A stretch of 64,000 nt of DNA from Frankia casuarinae (GCF_000013345.1 NC_007777.1:1922001-1986000), one strand, 5' to 3'; positions 26,129 through 35,981 are shown, counted from the stretch's first letter. Notes: a model not told the origin generated them from the sequence alone. Translations and numbers: made by a program.

Positions 26129-26322
26129 CCGGATGTCATTTTTGTGCCGAATTACTCCGCTGGCTTCCCGGATTTTCCGTCGTCTCCGGTATCAGTCGAG
26201 GAATTGTACCGAACCGTGAAATTGCATCGGTGCCGGGAAGCTGCTGGCTATGATGTCGGTCACGCCGGATCGACGGCTATGTTGGAAGGAAGCCTGACCC
26301 GGCCCTGTCGCCGTCGTGCACC

Positions 26323-28413
26323 GTGATCTCTCGGATGCGGGGTCGTTGCGACACCCGGAGCGACGTCCCGTTCGGTGCGGTTCGTCCCTGTTCGGTCCGC
26401 CTGATCCGCTCGGTCCGTTCGGTCGGGCTCATCGCGGGTCAGTGCGGGAGGAAGCGGTTTTTGATCAGCGGGCGTACGTTCGCCGGCCGTCGGCGTTTTC
26501 TCGTGGTCACCCCTGCGATCGCGGCGGTGCTCTTCCTGCTCGCCGGGTGCATTCCGGGCTCCCCGGGTTATCTGCGCTGGGGAAACTGGCTGGGTCTGGT
26601 GGTCGCGGTCGGTAACGCCGTCGTCGGGCTGGTGGCCAACCCGAGAGGGCGCTGGATTCCGCCCGTCGCCGTCGCCTCGCTCGCCGCCGCGCTCGCCTTC
26701 GCGCTGGCGAGCGCGGCGCCCGGCCGGAACGCGGACACATACCTGACCTGGTTCCCGGTGCTGTGCGCCTATGCCGCCCTGGTCCCCGTCGGCTGGGCCG
26801 TCGCCGGCACCGCGGCCGTCTGCGCTGCCGTCGTCGCCGGCGTCACCGCCCACGGCGGACTGGCCGAGGCCGCCGCGCCCATGTTCTCCACCATCGCCGC
26901 CGTCATGCTCGTGGGCGCGGTGGCGAAGGCCCTGTTCCGTGAGGGCCTGCTGCAGAACCGTTCCGATCCCCTCACCCGCCTGGCCAACCGGGGCGGGACG
27001 ATGGAAATCGGGCAGTCCGCCGTTGCGAAGATCAATGCCGCGGGGAACGAGGCTGTCCTCGTCCTGGTGGACCTCAACCGGTTTCACGAGGTCAACGATG
27101 CGCTCGGTCACCTCGGCGGCGACCAGCTGCTGAGGATGATCGCTGAGACGTTGCCGACCCTGACCCCGAGGCCGGTGTTCGTCGGTCGGGCCGGCGGGGA
27201 CGAGTTCGCGCTGGTGTTCCGCGGGCCCGAGATCATCCCGGCGCCGCCCGCTTCATCCGTCTCATCTGCCTCGCCCCCCTCATCCACCTCATCTGCTTCA
27301 CCTGTCTCGCTCGGCCCGTCGGGCGCGCCGGCCGTCCGCGGCCCCCTGCCCGCGGCCATAGCCGCCGGGCGGCGGCGCACCCTGGGCCGGCGGGTCCTCC
27401 GCCAGATCCAGGGGCCCTTTCAGGTCTGCGGGGTCGACGTCGAGGTGGACGCCTCGGTGGGCATCGCGGTGGCCCCCCGCGACGGCGCGACCATGGCCAC
27501 CCTGATGAGCTGCGCCGATGCGGCCCTGCTGCGGGCCAAGCGGGTCGGGGAGAGCGTGGGCCTGTGGGATGCCGGCATCGCCGGGGTGCGGCCCGAGGAG
27601 ATCGCGTTGAACGCCCAGTTGCGCGCCGCGATCGGCCGCGACGAGCTCGTCCTGTACTACCAGCCGGTCCAGTCAGCTCGGACCGGTGGGATCGTCGGTG
27701 CCGAGGCGTTGCTGCGGTGGCGACATCCGAGCCGTGGGCTGCTCCCCCCCGGCGAGTTCCTGCCGATCGCCGAGCGGTCCCCCCTGATCGCGGACCTGAC
27801 CCGGTGGGTTCTCGACGAGGCACTGCGGCAGTGTGCCGCCTGGGACGCGGGGGGCCTGCACCTGCCGGTGTCGGTCAATCTCTCCCCCCGGATGCTGGTG
27901 ATCGACGATCTTCCCCGGGTGGTCTCGGACTCGATCGCCGCGCACCGGCTGGCCCCCGACGTCCTCACCCTGGAGATCACCGAGAGCGCCCTGGTCACCC
28001 AGCCCGCGCGTGCGGCGACGATGCTGGGTCAGTTGCGCTCCCACGGCGTGGCGCTCTCCCTCGACGACTTCGGCACCGGGTATAGCTCGATGGAGATCCT
28101 CAAGACGTTGCCGTTTGACGAGGTCAAGATCGACCGGGGGTTCGTCACGGACGTCCGGGGGAGCCTGCCCGACGCCGCGATCGTGCGTTCCGTGCTCGAT
28201 CTGGGACATCGCCTGGGGCTGCGGGTCGTCGGTGAGGGCATCGAGGACGAACGGACCCTGACGATGATGGTCGACTTCGGCTGCGATCTGCTGCAGGGAG
28301 AGGCGATCTCGCCTCCGCTGCCGGCGGAGCGCGTCCGCGAGCTGCTGCGGACCCGGGCCGCGAAGGCGGGCAAGGTGGTCCCGGGCGGTGACGTTCGATG
28401 TCGCCGGGCGTGA
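26323..28413 (+). CDS. GGDEF-EAL cyclic di-GMP protein
   Basis: A membrane protein of 696 residues with both c-di-GMP domains. About six hydrophobic segments (roughly 58-205) precede the GGDEF domain, which starts at RSDPLTRLANRGG and keeps GRAGGDEFALVF. A Ser/Pro-rich insert of about 35 residues follows the motif. The EAL domain (from about 425) has GAEALLRWRHP, SVNLSPRML, LEITESAL, LDDFGTGYSS and VKIDRGFV, so the phosphodiesterase residues seem intact. It could make or degrade c-di-GMP, or be regulated so that one activity dominates. The GTG at 26323 is the longest option; a start nearer the first membrane segment is possible. Confidence 0.9.
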   Translation: MISRMRGRCDTRSDVPFGAVRPCSVRLIRSVRSVGLIAGQCGRKRFLISGRTFAGRRRFLVVTPAIAAVLFLLAGCIPGSPGYLRWGNWLGLVVAVGNAVVGLVANPRGRWIPPVAVASLAAALAFALASAAPGRNADTYLTWFPVLCAYAALVPVGWAVAGTAAVCAAVVAGVTAHGGLAEAAAPMFSTIAAVMLVGAVAKALFREGLLQNRSDPLTRLANRGGTMEIGQSAVAKINAAGNEAVLVLVDLNRFHEVNDALGHLGGDQLLRMIAETLPTLTPRPVFVGRAGGDEFALVFRGPEIIPAPPASSVSSASPPSSTSSASPVSLGPSGAPAVRGPLPAAIAAGRRRTLGRRVLRQIQGPFQVCGVDVEVDASVGIAVAPRDGATMATLMSCADAALLRAKRVGESVGLWDAGIAGVRPEEIALNAQLRAAIGRDELVLYYQPVQSARTGGIVGAEALLRWRHPSRGLLPPGEFLPIAERSPLIADLTRWVLDEALRQCAAWDAGGLHLPVSVNLSPRMLVIDDLPRVVSDSIAAHRLAPDVLTLEITESALVTQPARAATMLGQLRSHGVALSLDDFGTGYSSMEILKTLPFDEVKIDRGFVTDVRGSLPDAAIVRSVLDLGHRLGLRVVGEGIEDERTLTMMVDFGCDLLQGEAISPPLPAERVRELLRTRAAKAGKVVPGGDVRCRRA

Positions 28414-28422
28414 TGGTCCGAA

Positions 28423-29550
28423 TTACCCGGCTGCGCTGACCTGCCCGGCTGCGCTGACCTGCCCGGCTGCGCTGACCTGCCCGGCTGCGCGGACGACGAT
28501 GCCGACGGCCTGCCACGCCTCGGAGACGGCCTTCCGCGCGTCCGCACCGAACAGCAGGCCGGCCTGGTGCACGGTCACCGAGGCGAATGCACGGAACGTC
28601 GTGTTCGGCCGGATCTGCGGTGCGCGCAGGGTCTCGTACCAGATGCGGCCGGCCTTCTCCCAGGCGTATCCGCCGAGAGCCGTCGCGGCGAGGTAGAACG
28701 CCTTGTTCGGGATGCCCGAGTTGATGTGGACGCCGCCGTTGTCGGCGGTCATCCGGACGTAGCGGTCCATGTGGTCCGGCTGGATGTCGTCGCCGAGTAC
28801 CGGATCGTCGTAGGCGGTCCCGGGGGCCTTCATCGACCGCAGCGCGACGCCTTGGACGGCGTCTGTGAGCAGCTCGTCGCCGATCAGCCAGTCGGCCTGC
28901 TCGGCGGTCTGGCCGCGGACGTACTGCTTCACCAGGGAACCGAAGACGTCGCTGATCGACTCATTGAGCGCGCCGGACTGGTTCACATACATCAGCGCCG
29001 CCTCGTCCTCGGTGACGCCATGGGTCAGTTCATGACCGATGATGTCGAGCGACGCCGTGAAACGCTTGAACAGCTCGCCGTCGCCGTCGCCGAACACCAT
29101 CTGGCGGCCGTTCCAGAAGGCGTTCTCGTAGTGGTCGCCGTAGTGCACGGTGGCGAGCAGAGCCATCCCCTCGTCATCGATGGAGCTCCGGCCTAGGACG
29201 TCGGAGTAGAACGCGAACGTCGAGCCCAGGCCGTCGTAGGCCTCGTTGACCGCCGCGTCGTCGATCGCGGCGCCACCCTCCTCGCGAACCATCGCACCCG
29301 GCAGGATCTCGGTGCCGCCCGCGTCGCTGACGGTACGCCGCGGGCCGGTCTCGGGCGCCGGGCGCGGTGGGACGGCACCGCGCCGCGTCGAGCGCATCAG
29401 GGCGTTGTGCACCCGGATGGTGCGATGAGAGGTGTCCTGGAGCAGGGTGGACAGGGCCCGGGAACGCTGCTCCTCGGTGCCGTTGCGGACAATGCGTTCG
29501 AGGATGTGGGGTGGGACCGCGCAGGGCAGGGCGTGGCGGGGGCAGGGCAT
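28423..29550 (-). CDS. Protealysin-like M4 metalloprotease
   Basis: A thermolysin-family zinc protease of 375 residues. The zinc motif HELTH with the distal GALNESISD glutamate and the later His region DNGGVHINSGIPNKAFYL are intact. The N-terminus PPHILERIVRNGTEEQRSRA matches the short propeptide of protealysin-like enzymes, and there is no signal peptide, as in that subfamily. It may act in the cytoplasm or be exported by another route. The ATG at 29550 has GGAG upstream. The last 20 residues (AAGQVS repeats) come from an 18-base tandem repeat and are probably dispensable. Confidence 0.92.
   Translation of the reverse strand: MPCPRHALPCAVPPHILERIVRNGTEEQRSRALSTLLQDTSHRTIRVHNALMRSTRRGAVPPRPAPETGPRRTVSDAGGTEILPGAMVREEGGAAIDDAAVNEAYDGLGSTFAFYSDVLGRSSIDDEGMALLATVHYGDHYENAFWNGRQMVFGDGDGELFKRFTASLDIIGHELTHGVTEDEAALMYVNQSGALNESISDVFGSLVKQYVRGQTAEQADWLIGDELLTDAVQGVALRSMKAPGTAYDDPVLGDDIQPDHMDRYVRMTADNGGVHINSGIPNKAFYLAATALGGYAWEKAGRIWYETLRAPQIRPNTTFRAFASVTVHQAGLLFGADARKAVSEAWQAVGIVVRAAGQVSAAGQVSAAGQVSAAG
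28426..28490. repeat. 18-bp tandem repeat at the protease C-terminus
   Basis: Three perfect copies of cccggctgcgctgacctg and part of a fourth encode the AGQVSA tail of the protease. The unit is a multiple of three. Confidence 0.92.
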
Positions 29551-29712
29551 CGTCGACTCCGTAGCGTGAGATGATCGCCGGTGGATTCCCGCGGGCATCG
29601 ACGGCCGCGGATGACCCCGGAGTCACCGACCTTGCTACCTGCGACACAGGATGTCCAGAGAGTGCCGGTCCACCGCCTTCTTCTGGCTAGCCGGAAACGT
29701 TCCGTTACCACC

Positions 29713-30384
29713 CTATCCGCGATGCCGGCCGGGCGACCAGCCGGACGATGGGCCGGGCGGGGAACCGGATGCAGTGCGGAGCCGACCCCGACGGCGCAGG
29801 AGCGTCCGCGCCCCCAGCTGGATGATCGCCAACGTGAGGCTGCCGAGGATCAGGAAGGTCATGTTCTCGTCGAGCCAGGTGACGACGCCGTGCATCCATG
29901 GCGTCACGGCACGCGCCGCCGTCAGGTAGAGGGCCGAGGACAGCAGGGAGCCGGGAACCAGGAAGCGCAGGAACCGGCGCAGCGGGACGTCGCCGGCGCC
30001 GAGCGCCGCGTCCACCGCCGCGTTGGTGTTCAGCAGGCAGAACCACAGCAGCGGGCGCTGGGTGCCGCGGCGGGACAGCGCCGCCACGACGCGGCCGGTG
30101 CTGATGCGCCGTAGGAGCACCGAGCGGATGTTGTTGCGGGCCAGACCGAAGTAGCCGACGTCGATCAGCCCGCGGAAGAACGCGGCGATCAGTAGGGCGG
30201 GAACGAACGGCACCGTGCCGCCGACCAGCAGCAGGATCGCCCACGTGGGTCGCAGCGCAACGAGCAGCAACGGTGCCGAACCGGCGAGCGCCGGTGCCAG
30301 CGCGAGGCCGAGGGCACCGAGACCGAGCAGCGTGCCGGTGAGCAGGGCCGGCCAGAGCCGGTGCGCGACCGGGGCAACCTCCAT
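29713..30384 (-). CDS. Hypothetical integral membrane protein
   Basis: A protein of 223 residues with four to five hydrophobic segments (LWPALLTGTLLGLGALGLAL, the APLLLVALRPTWAILLLVGG region, PFVPALLIAAFF, then two nearer the end) and a basic C-terminus. I do not recognise the family with confidence; the size and topology recall small DedA- or VTT-like proteins, but the conserved motifs of those are not evident. The ATG at 30384 follows the repeat region between this gene and the divergent coaE. The function is unknown. Confidence 0.7.
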   Translation of the reverse strand: MEVAPVAHRLWPALLTGTLLGLGALGLALAPALAGSAPLLLVALRPTWAILLLVGGTVPFVPALLIAAFFRGLIDVGYFGLARNNIRSVLLRRISTGRVVAALSRRGTQRPLLWFCLLNTNAAVDAALGAGDVPLRRFLRFLVPGSLLSSALYLTAARAVTPWMHGVVTWLDENMTFLILGSLTLAIIQLGARTLLRRRGRLRTASGSPPGPSSGWSPGRHRG

Positions 30385-30393
30385 CCGCACAGT

Positions 30394-30457
30394 CTGCCAA
30401 GTACGCGAGCTGCCAAGTACGCGAGCTGCCAAGTACGCGAGCTGCCAAGTACGCGAG
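30394..30457. repeat. 16-bp tandem repeat between divergent genes
   Basis: Four perfect head-to-tail copies of ctgccaagtacgcgag occupy 30394-30457, between the starts of the membrane protein and coaE. The period is not a multiple of three and the array is non-coding. Confidence 0.95.
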
Positions 30458-30515
30458 GGCGCAGCCGGGCGGACCGGCTGGGTGGCTGGCTCCGGGAGCT
30501 GGCAGACTCGGCGAT

Positions 30516-31205
30516 GTGTTCACAGTAGGTCTGACGGGTGGCATTGGTTCGGGCAAGAGCGCGGTGTCAGCGTGCCTCGCGGCCCGGGGCGCCTTGCTGA
30601 TCGACGCCGACCAGGTCGCCCGGGACGTGGTGGCGCCCGGCACCCCGGGGCTCGCCGCGGTCCTGGCGGAGTTCGGCACCGAACTGGCGAACGCGGACGG
30701 CGGCCTGGACCGCGAGGCGCTCGGCCGGATCGTGTTCGCCGATCCCGCCGCCCGCGGCCGGCTCGAAGCGATCGTCCATCCGCTGATCCGCGAGGAGACG
30801 GCGCGGCGCATGGGGGAGGTGTCACCGAGCGGAATCGCCGTGCACGACATCCCGCTGCTCGTCGAGGTGCACGCCGAGGGCACCTACGACGTGGTGCTGG
30901 TCGTCGAGGCGCCGCGGGAGCTGCGGCTGCACCGCCTCGAGGGCCGCGGCCTGCCCCGCGACCAGGCGCTGGCGCGGATGGCGAACCAGGCCACGGACTC
31001 CCAGCGCCGGGCCGCTGCCGACATCGTGGTGGACAACGGCGGGAGCCTGGACGACCTCGACGCCCGCATCGAGGAGGTCTGGCAGGACCTGCTGGCCCGC
31101 CGCGACGCCAAGGCCACCGCCAAGGCCACCGCCAAGGCCGAGACCGTCGCCAGCGGCACGGATACTGCCGCCAGCGGCACGGACACCGCCGCCCCAGCCG
31201 GCTGA
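30516..31205 (+). CDS. coaE: Dephospho-CoA kinase
   Basis: Catalyses the last step of coenzyme A synthesis, phosphorylation of dephospho-CoA. The P-loop GLTGGIGSGKSAVS is at residues 5-18, followed by LLIDADQVARDVVAPG, HPLIREE and the lid region RLEGRGLPRDQALARM, all standard for CoaE. The GTG at 30516 gives MFTVGLTGGIGSGK, the family start. The C-terminal 30 residues are Ala/Thr/Lys repeats absent from most homologues. It converges on uvrB, 25 bases away; in other actinomycetes coaE and uvrB are also near neighbours. Confidence 0.95.
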   Translation: MFTVGLTGGIGSGKSAVSACLAARGALLIDADQVARDVVAPGTPGLAAVLAEFGTELANADGGLDREALGRIVFADPAARGRLEAIVHPLIREETARRMGEVSPSGIAVHDIPLLVEVHAEGTYDVVLVVEAPRELRLHRLEGRGLPRDQALARMANQATDSQRRAAADIVVDNGGSLDDLDARIEEVWQDLLARRDAKATAKATAKAETVASGTDTAASGTDTAAPAG

Positions 31206-31230
31206 TCGTGGCAGGCCGGCGCTCACGGCA

Positions 31231-33363
31231 TCACTGCACGCCGGCGGCGCCCATGCCACGCAGCTCCTTCTTCAGCTCGGCGATCTCGTCGCGCAGCCGG
31301 GCGGCCAGCTCGAACTGCAGCTCCTTCGCCGCCTCGTGCATCTGGTCGTCGAGCTGGCGGATAAGCTGCGCGAGTTCGTGGGAGGGCAGGCCGGCGAGTT
31401 CGGCGGCGTACCGGCCGACGGCGCCCTCCCTGCCGGCGCGCGACTTCATCCCCGGAACCGGGGCCTTGCCGCGGGACTGCGATCGGCCGCCGCCGCCAAT
31501 CAGCTCGCCGTCGGCCGACTGGCGAACCATGTCGTCGAGGATGTCGACGACCTTCTTGCGCAGGGGCTGGGGATCCAGCCCGCGCTCGGTGTTGTAGGCG
31601 ATCTGCTTCTCGCGCCGCCGGTTCGTCTCGTCGATGGCGCGGCGCATCGACGGGGTGATCGCATCCGCGTACATGTGGACCTGCCCGGACACGTTACGGG
31701 CGGCCCGGCCGATCGTCTGGATCAGTGACTTGTCCGAGCGCAGGAAGCCCTCCTTGTCGGCGTCGAGGATGCTCACCAGCGACACCTCTGGCAGGTCGAG
31801 ACCCTCGCGGAGCAGGTTGATCCCGACGAGCACGTCGAACTCGCCGCGGCGCAGCTCGGTGAGCAGCTCCACCCGGCGCAGGGTGTCCACCTCGCTGTGC
31901 AGGTACCGCACCCGGATGCCGAGTTCGAGCAGGTAGTCGGTGAGATCCTCGGCCATCTTCTTGGTCAGCGTGGTGACCAGGACCCGTTCGTCCCGCTCGG
32001 CGCGCAGCCGGATCTCGTGGACGAGATCGTCGATCTGCCCCTTCGTCGGCTTGAGCACGACCTCGGGGTCGAGCAGGCCGGTAGGCCGGATGATCTGCTC
32101 GACGACGCCGACGGACCGGCCCAGCTCGTAGGGGCCCGGGGTCGCCGACAGGTAGACCGTCTGGCCGATGCGCTCGAGGAACTCCTCCCACCGCAGCGGG
32201 CGGTTGTCCATGGCACTGGGCAGCCGGAACCCGTGCTCGACGAGGTTGCGCTTGCGGGACATGTCGCCCTCGTACATCCCGCCGATCTGCGGGACGGTGT
32301 TGTGCGACTCGTCGATCACCAACAGGAAGTCGTCGGGGAAGTAGTCGAGCAGGGTGTGCGGCGGGCTCCCGGCCTCGCGGCCGTCGATGTGCCGGGAGTA
32401 GTTCTCGATGCCCGAGCAGAACCCGACCTGGCGCATCATCTCGATGTCGTAGGTGGTGCGCATCCGCAGCCGCTGTGCCTCCAGCAGCCTGCCCTGCCGC
32501 TCCATGGTGGCCAGCCGCTCGGCGAGCTCCGCCTCGATGCCGGCGATCGCCCGCTCCATCCGCTCCGGCCCGGCGACGTAGTGCGTGGCCGGGAAGACGT
32601 AGATCTCCTCCGCCTCGCTGACGACCTCCCCGGTCAGTGGATGCAGGTAGGTGAGCCGCTCGATCTCGTCGCCGAACATCTCGACTCGGACGGCGAGCTC
32701 CTCGTAGACCGGGAAGATCTCCACCGTGTCCCCCCGGACCCGAAACGTCCCGCGGGTGAAGGCGAGGTCGTTGCGGGTGTACTGCACGTCAACGAAGCGG
32801 CGCAGCAGCAGGTCCCGCTCGATCTCGTCGCCGACCCTCAGCCGCACCATCCGGTCGATGTACTCCTGCGGTGTGCCGAGGCCGTAGATACAGCTGACGC
32901 TCGCGACCACGACGACGTCCCGACGGGTGAGCAGGTTCATCGTCGCCGAGTGCCGTAGCCGCTCCACCTCCTCGTTGATCGAGGAGTCCTTCTCGATGTA
33001 GGTGTCCGTCTGCGCGATGTACGCCTCGGGCTGGTAGTAGTCGTAGTACGAGACGAAGTACTCGACGGCGTTGTGCGGCAGCAGCTCCCGGAACTCGTTG
33101 GCGAGCTGCGCGGCGAGCGTCTTGTTCGGGGCCATCACCAACGTCGGCCGCTGCAGGCGCTCGACCAGCCACGCGGTGGTCGCGGACTTTCCGGTGCCGG
33201 TGGCGCCGAGGAGGACGACGTCGGACTCGCCGGCCCCGACCCGCCGGGCCAGCTCGTCGATGGCGGCAGGCTGGTCGCCCGACGGGGAGAAGTCGGACAC
33301 GACCTGAAACGGCGCCCGCGTCCGCTCGATGTCGATGGTGGGCCGTTCGAACGTTGTGCTCAC
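31231..33363 (-). CDS. uvrB: Excinuclease ABC subunit B
   Basis: The DNA-helicase-like damage verifier of nucleotide excision repair, which works with UvrA and UvrC. The 710-residue protein has Walker [15 protein letters not shown] (about 53-66), [10 protein letters not shown] of the beta-hairpin region, the DEAD-like box VIDESHNTV, helicase motifs and a C-terminal UVR domain ([20 protein letters not shown]) for contact with UvrC. The GTG at 33363 gives [20 protein letters not shown], which fits the usual start; the open frame continues upstream without conservation. No LexA-type operator was seen in the 210-base gap ahead of it. Confidence 0.96.
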   Translation of the reverse strand: MSTTFERPTIDIERTRAPFQVVSDFSPSGDQPAAIDELARRVGAGESDVVLLGATGTGKSATTAWLVERLQRPTLVMAPNKTLAAQLANEFRELLPHNAVEYFVSYYDYYQPEAYIAQTDTYIEKDSSINEEVERLRHSATMNLLTRRDVVVVASVSCIYGLGTPQEYIDRMVRLRVGDEIERDLLLRRFVDVQYTRNDLAFTRGTFRVRGDTVEIFPVYEELAVRVEMFGDEIERLTYLHPLTGEVVSEAEEIYVFPATHYVAGPERMERAIAGIEAELAERLATMERQGRLLEAQRLRMRTTYDIEMMRQVGFCSGIENYSRHIDGREAGSPPHTLLDYFPDDFLLVIDESHNTVPQIGGMYEGDMSRKRNLVEHGFRLPSAMDNRPLRWEEFLERIGQTVYLSATPGPYELGRSVGVVEQIIRPTGLLDPEVVLKPTKGQIDDLVHEIRLRAERDERVLVTTLTKKMAEDLTDYLLELGIRVRYLHSEVDTLRRVELLTELRRGEFDVLVGINLLREGLDLPEVSLVSILDADKEGFLRSDKSLIQTIGRAARNVSGQVHMYADAITPSMRRAIDETNRRREKQIAYNTERGLDPQPLRKKVVDILDDMVRQSADGELIGGGGRSQSRGKAPVPGMKSRAGREGAVGRYAAELAGLPSHELAQLIRQLDDQMHEAAKELQFELAARLRDEIAELKKELRGMGAAGVQ

Positions 33364-33403
33364 GGCTTCTAGCACACCACAGGCCTCCGACAGTTTCCGA
33401 ATC

Positions 33404-33434
33404 TCGATGTTGCCGAACTTCGATGTTGCCGAAC
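33404..33434. repeat. Direct repeat upstream of uvrB
   Basis: Two copies of tcgatgttgccgaac (33404-33418 and 33420-33434). The second copy also forms an inverted repeat with the following tcggcaac. It lies 40 to 70 bases upstream of the uvrB start and could bear on its transcription. Confidence 0.7.
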
Positions 33435-33574
33435 CTCGGCAACGAAATCGTCGGCAAAGTCGCGGACTCCCTGCGGTGTCTGCCGGGACGTTGACGGGCA
33501 GGCTATGCGTTGAGCATGTATGACACCCGGTCGTGACCGCGGCCCGGTGAAGGCGAAAGGAGCTCTGAGCGGAC

Positions 33575-34897
33575 ATGACCACCCACGACGCCACCCGACG
33601 GGGACATCTCCCGCCGATCACGGTGCGTCCGGGACTGGCTGTCTCGGTGGCGATCGTCACTGTCCTCCTCTCCGCGATCACGCTGCCGGCCACCGTGCCC
33701 GGCCGGCCCGGATTCGCCTACCTGTCCGGCGGTCTGATCGGGGCGGGCTTGCTCGTGGGCGTCCTGCTGGCCGCCGATCTGATGCGGGCCCGGTCGGCCC
33801 GTCGGTCGGGGGTGACCGTTCTCGGCATCACCCTCGGCGCCTTCGGAAGCCGGCTGGTCCTGGCCGGTGCGCCCGACCGCTCCGCGGGCGTGGCGGTCGC
33901 CCCTCACCCGACAACCCCTCACCCGGCCGCCCACCAGCCGGCACTCCACGGTATCGATCTCGCGCCGCCGCCCGTGGCGGCCCTCGATCCCACGCCGGGG
34001 ACGGGCACCCAGGTCGGCACCCAGGTCGAGGCGCGGATCGCGCGGGCCGGCCTGCTCGTCACCGCTGCCGCCGGGGCCCTGCTTGTCGTGCTCGGTGCCC
34101 TGGCACCCGCCGGCACCTGGGAACTGGCCGGCGAGGTGGCCCTGTGGGTGGGTACCTTCGCGCTGCTGGTGACCCTCGTTGACGTCCTTCCCTCCCCGCG
34201 CAGCTCCGGCGGCCGGCTGATCGCAGCCCGGGTGGAGCGCCGCACTGGCAGTCGTGCGCGCGCCGAGCAGGCCGCGGCCCGCGCCGGCGTGATCACTGGC
34301 TGGTCACTGATCGCCGTCGGGTTGGTCGGGTCGTTCCTGGTCGGGTTCGTCGCGCTGTGGGCTGTCCTGCTGGGTTGGTTGGCGCTGGGCACCTCCCGGT
34401 TCGCCCAGGCGCAGCAGCGGACCTACGTCGCGCTGGAGGGTCTGACCGTCCGGGACGTGATGAGCCCGCCGCCGCCGCCGTTGTCCGCCTGGACGACCGT
34501 CGCAAGCGCGCTGGACGAGGTTGTACTGCCGTCGCGGAGGGCGGTGTTCGGAGTCGAGGACTTCGACGGATCCCTCGCCGGGGTGGCGCTGTTGCGTGAC
34601 CTCGCCGCCGTGCCGATGGACGATCGAGGTCTCGCCCGGATCAACCGGGTCATGATTCCGCTGGAGATGGTTGCCACCGCCCGTCCGGACGAGCAGCTGA
34701 CGGACGTCACCGGCCGGCTTCTGGAGCGGCCGGCCGCGGGCTGCGTCGCCGTCATTGGCGCCGCCCCGGATGACGGTCGCCTTCGCCTGATCGGAACGGT
34801 GGGCCCGGTGGAGCTGAAGCAGGCGGTGGAGACCGCCCCGCTGCGCGGGCGCGCCACCACGGTCCGCCCCGCCCATCCCGGCGGCTTCTGGCGCTGA
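33575..34897 (+). CDS. Inactive site-2-protease homologue with CBS domains (Rip3-like)
   Basis: A membrane protein of 440 residues that follows the order of M50 site-2 proteases of the Rip3 type: N-terminal hydrophobic segments, a membrane core, then a C-terminal CBS pair ([15 protein letters not shown] onward). The zinc motif HExxH should lie at LLA-HELAH-A, but here the sequence reads [17 protein letters not shown] (ADLMR at 67-71). The second motif NxxPxxPLDGG reads [11 protein letters not shown] (203-213), so its Asp is lost as well. The match to Rip3 around these points ([31 protein letters not shown]) remains clear. It is probably a pseudo-protease with a binding or sensing role. Confidence 0.72.
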   Translation: MTTHDATRRGHLPPITVRPGLAVSVAIVTVLLSAITLPATVPGRPGFAYLSGGLIGAGLLVGVLLAADLMRARSARRSGVTVLGITLGAFGSRLVLAGAPDRSAGVAVAPHPTTPHPAAHQPALHGIDLAPPPVAALDPTPGTGTQVGTQVEARIARAGLLVTAAAGALLVVLGALAPAGTWELAGEVALWVGTFALLVTLVDVLPSPRSSGGRLIAARVERRTGSRARAEQAAARAGVITGWSLIAVGLVGSFLVGFVALWAVLLGWLALGTSRFAQAQQRTYVALEGLTVRDVMSPPPPPLSAWTTVASALDEVVLPSRRAVFGVEDFDGSLAGVALLRDLAAVPMDDRGLARINRVMIPLEMVATARPDEQLTDVTGRLLERPAAGCVAVIGAAPDDGRLRLIGTVGPVELKQAVETAPLRGRATTVRPAHPGGFWR

Positions 34898-34939
34898 CCG
34901 CCCGCCGTGGCGGGCACCCGACTCCGCTGGAGATCATCT

Positions 34940-35944
34940 GTGTACGTGCCCCCCTGGGCTTGGGCCGCCTTCGTCGGCGTCCTGCTCACACTCCTGACCA
35001 TCGACCTGCTGGCACATCGTCGGGCTCACGTCATCGGCTTTCGCGAGGCCGCGTGGTGGAGCGTTCTGTGGGTCTCGCTGGGCATCGGATTCGCCGGTGT
35101 CATCTGGGCCTGGCAGGGCCCGGGGCCCGCCGGCGAGTACGCCGCCGCGTGGCTGCTGGAAAAGAGCCTGTCCGTCGACAACCTCTTCGTCTTCGCGCTG
35201 ATCTTCTCTTATTTCAAGGTGCCTCGCGCCTACCAGCACCGCGTCCTGTTCTACGGTGTGCTGGGAGCGCTTGTGCTCCGTTTCCTGTTCATTGCGGCCG
35301 GCATCGCGCTGCTCGAACGGTTCAGCTTTGTCATCTACGTCTTCGGGGCTTTTCTGCTCTACACGGCGGTCACGATGCTCCGGGGCGACGGCGTCGAGAT
35401 GGATCCGGGCCGAAGCAGGGCGGTCGCGCTGCTTCGCAAGGTCATTCCGGTCACCGACGACTATCAGGGGCAGCGTTTCGTGTTTCGGCGTGCCGGGAAG
35501 CTGGTCGCCACGCCGCTACTGGCCGTCCTCGTCGTGATCGAGACCGCCGACGTCCTGTTCGCGTTCGACTCGGTGCCCGCCGCGCTCGGTGTGACCGACA
35601 AGGTGTTCCTGGTCTACACGAGCAACGCCCTGGCCATCCTGGGGCTGCGGTCGTTGTTCTTCCTGCTCTCCGGTCTGATGGAACGTTTCCACCACCTGGC
35701 GACGGGGCTCGCGTTCATCCTGGCCTTCATCGGCGTGAAGATGTTGCTCACCGACGTGTGGCACCCGCCGATCGCGCTGTCGCTCGGTGTCATTGTGGTG
35801 ACATTGATCGTGGCCATCGTCTGGTCGCTGCGCACCACCCCGCCGGCCCCGCGGTCCGTGGCCGAGCCGGAGGGGGTAACCAAGCCGGAGGGGGTAGCCG
35901 AGCCGGGGGGCGTGGCCGAAGGCTCCCAGGAGGTGCCCCGATGA
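34940..35944 (+). CDS. TerC family integral membrane protein
   Basis: A 334-residue membrane protein with about eight segments and the TerC signature: EKSLSVDNLFVFALIFSYFKVP near residue 80 and a later VVIETADVLFAFDSVPAALG, both carrying the acidic residues proposed to handle metal ions. Members are linked to manganese or calcium export or to tellurite resistance. The GTG at 34940 has GGAG seven bases upstream; the frame is open for 11 more codons. It follows the Rip3-like gene on the same strand with 42 bases between, so cotranscription is likely. The tail has EGVTKPEGVAEPGGV repeats. Confidence 0.9.
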   Translation: MYVPPWAWAAFVGVLLTLLTIDLLAHRRAHVIGFREAAWWSVLWVSLGIGFAGVIWAWQGPGPAGEYAAAWLLEKSLSVDNLFVFALIFSYFKVPRAYQHRVLFYGVLGALVLRFLFIAAGIALLERFSFVIYVFGAFLLYTAVTMLRGDGVEMDPGRSRAVALLRKVIPVTDDYQGQRFVFRRAGKLVATPLLAVLVVIETADVLFAFDSVPAALGVTDKVFLVYTSNALAILGLRSLFFLLSGLMERFHHLATGLAFILAFIGVKMLLTDVWHPPIALSLGVIVVTLIVAIVWSLRTTPPAPRSVAEPEGVTKPEGVAEPGGVAEGSQEVPR

Positions 35945-35955
35945 CCGGTGGGCGG

Positions 35956-35981
35956 GTGGCGAACCGGGCCCGGTTCGCCAC
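35956..35981. terminator. 26-bp perfect palindrome after terC-like gene
   Basis: Arms of 13 bases (35956-35968 and 35969-35981) form a perfect palindrome 11 bases beyond the stop. It is probably the transcription terminator of the terC-like gene. Confidence 0.6.

Noticed and set aside
30394..30457. Regular repeat array considered as a CRISPR
   Set aside because: The units are directly adjacent with no spacers and only 16 bases long; no cas genes are in the window.
33364..33574. LexA/SOS operator upstream of uvrB
   Set aside because: No GAAC-N4-GTTC-type dyad in the gap; the similar-looking ttcgaacgtt lies inside the coding region and lacks the spacing.
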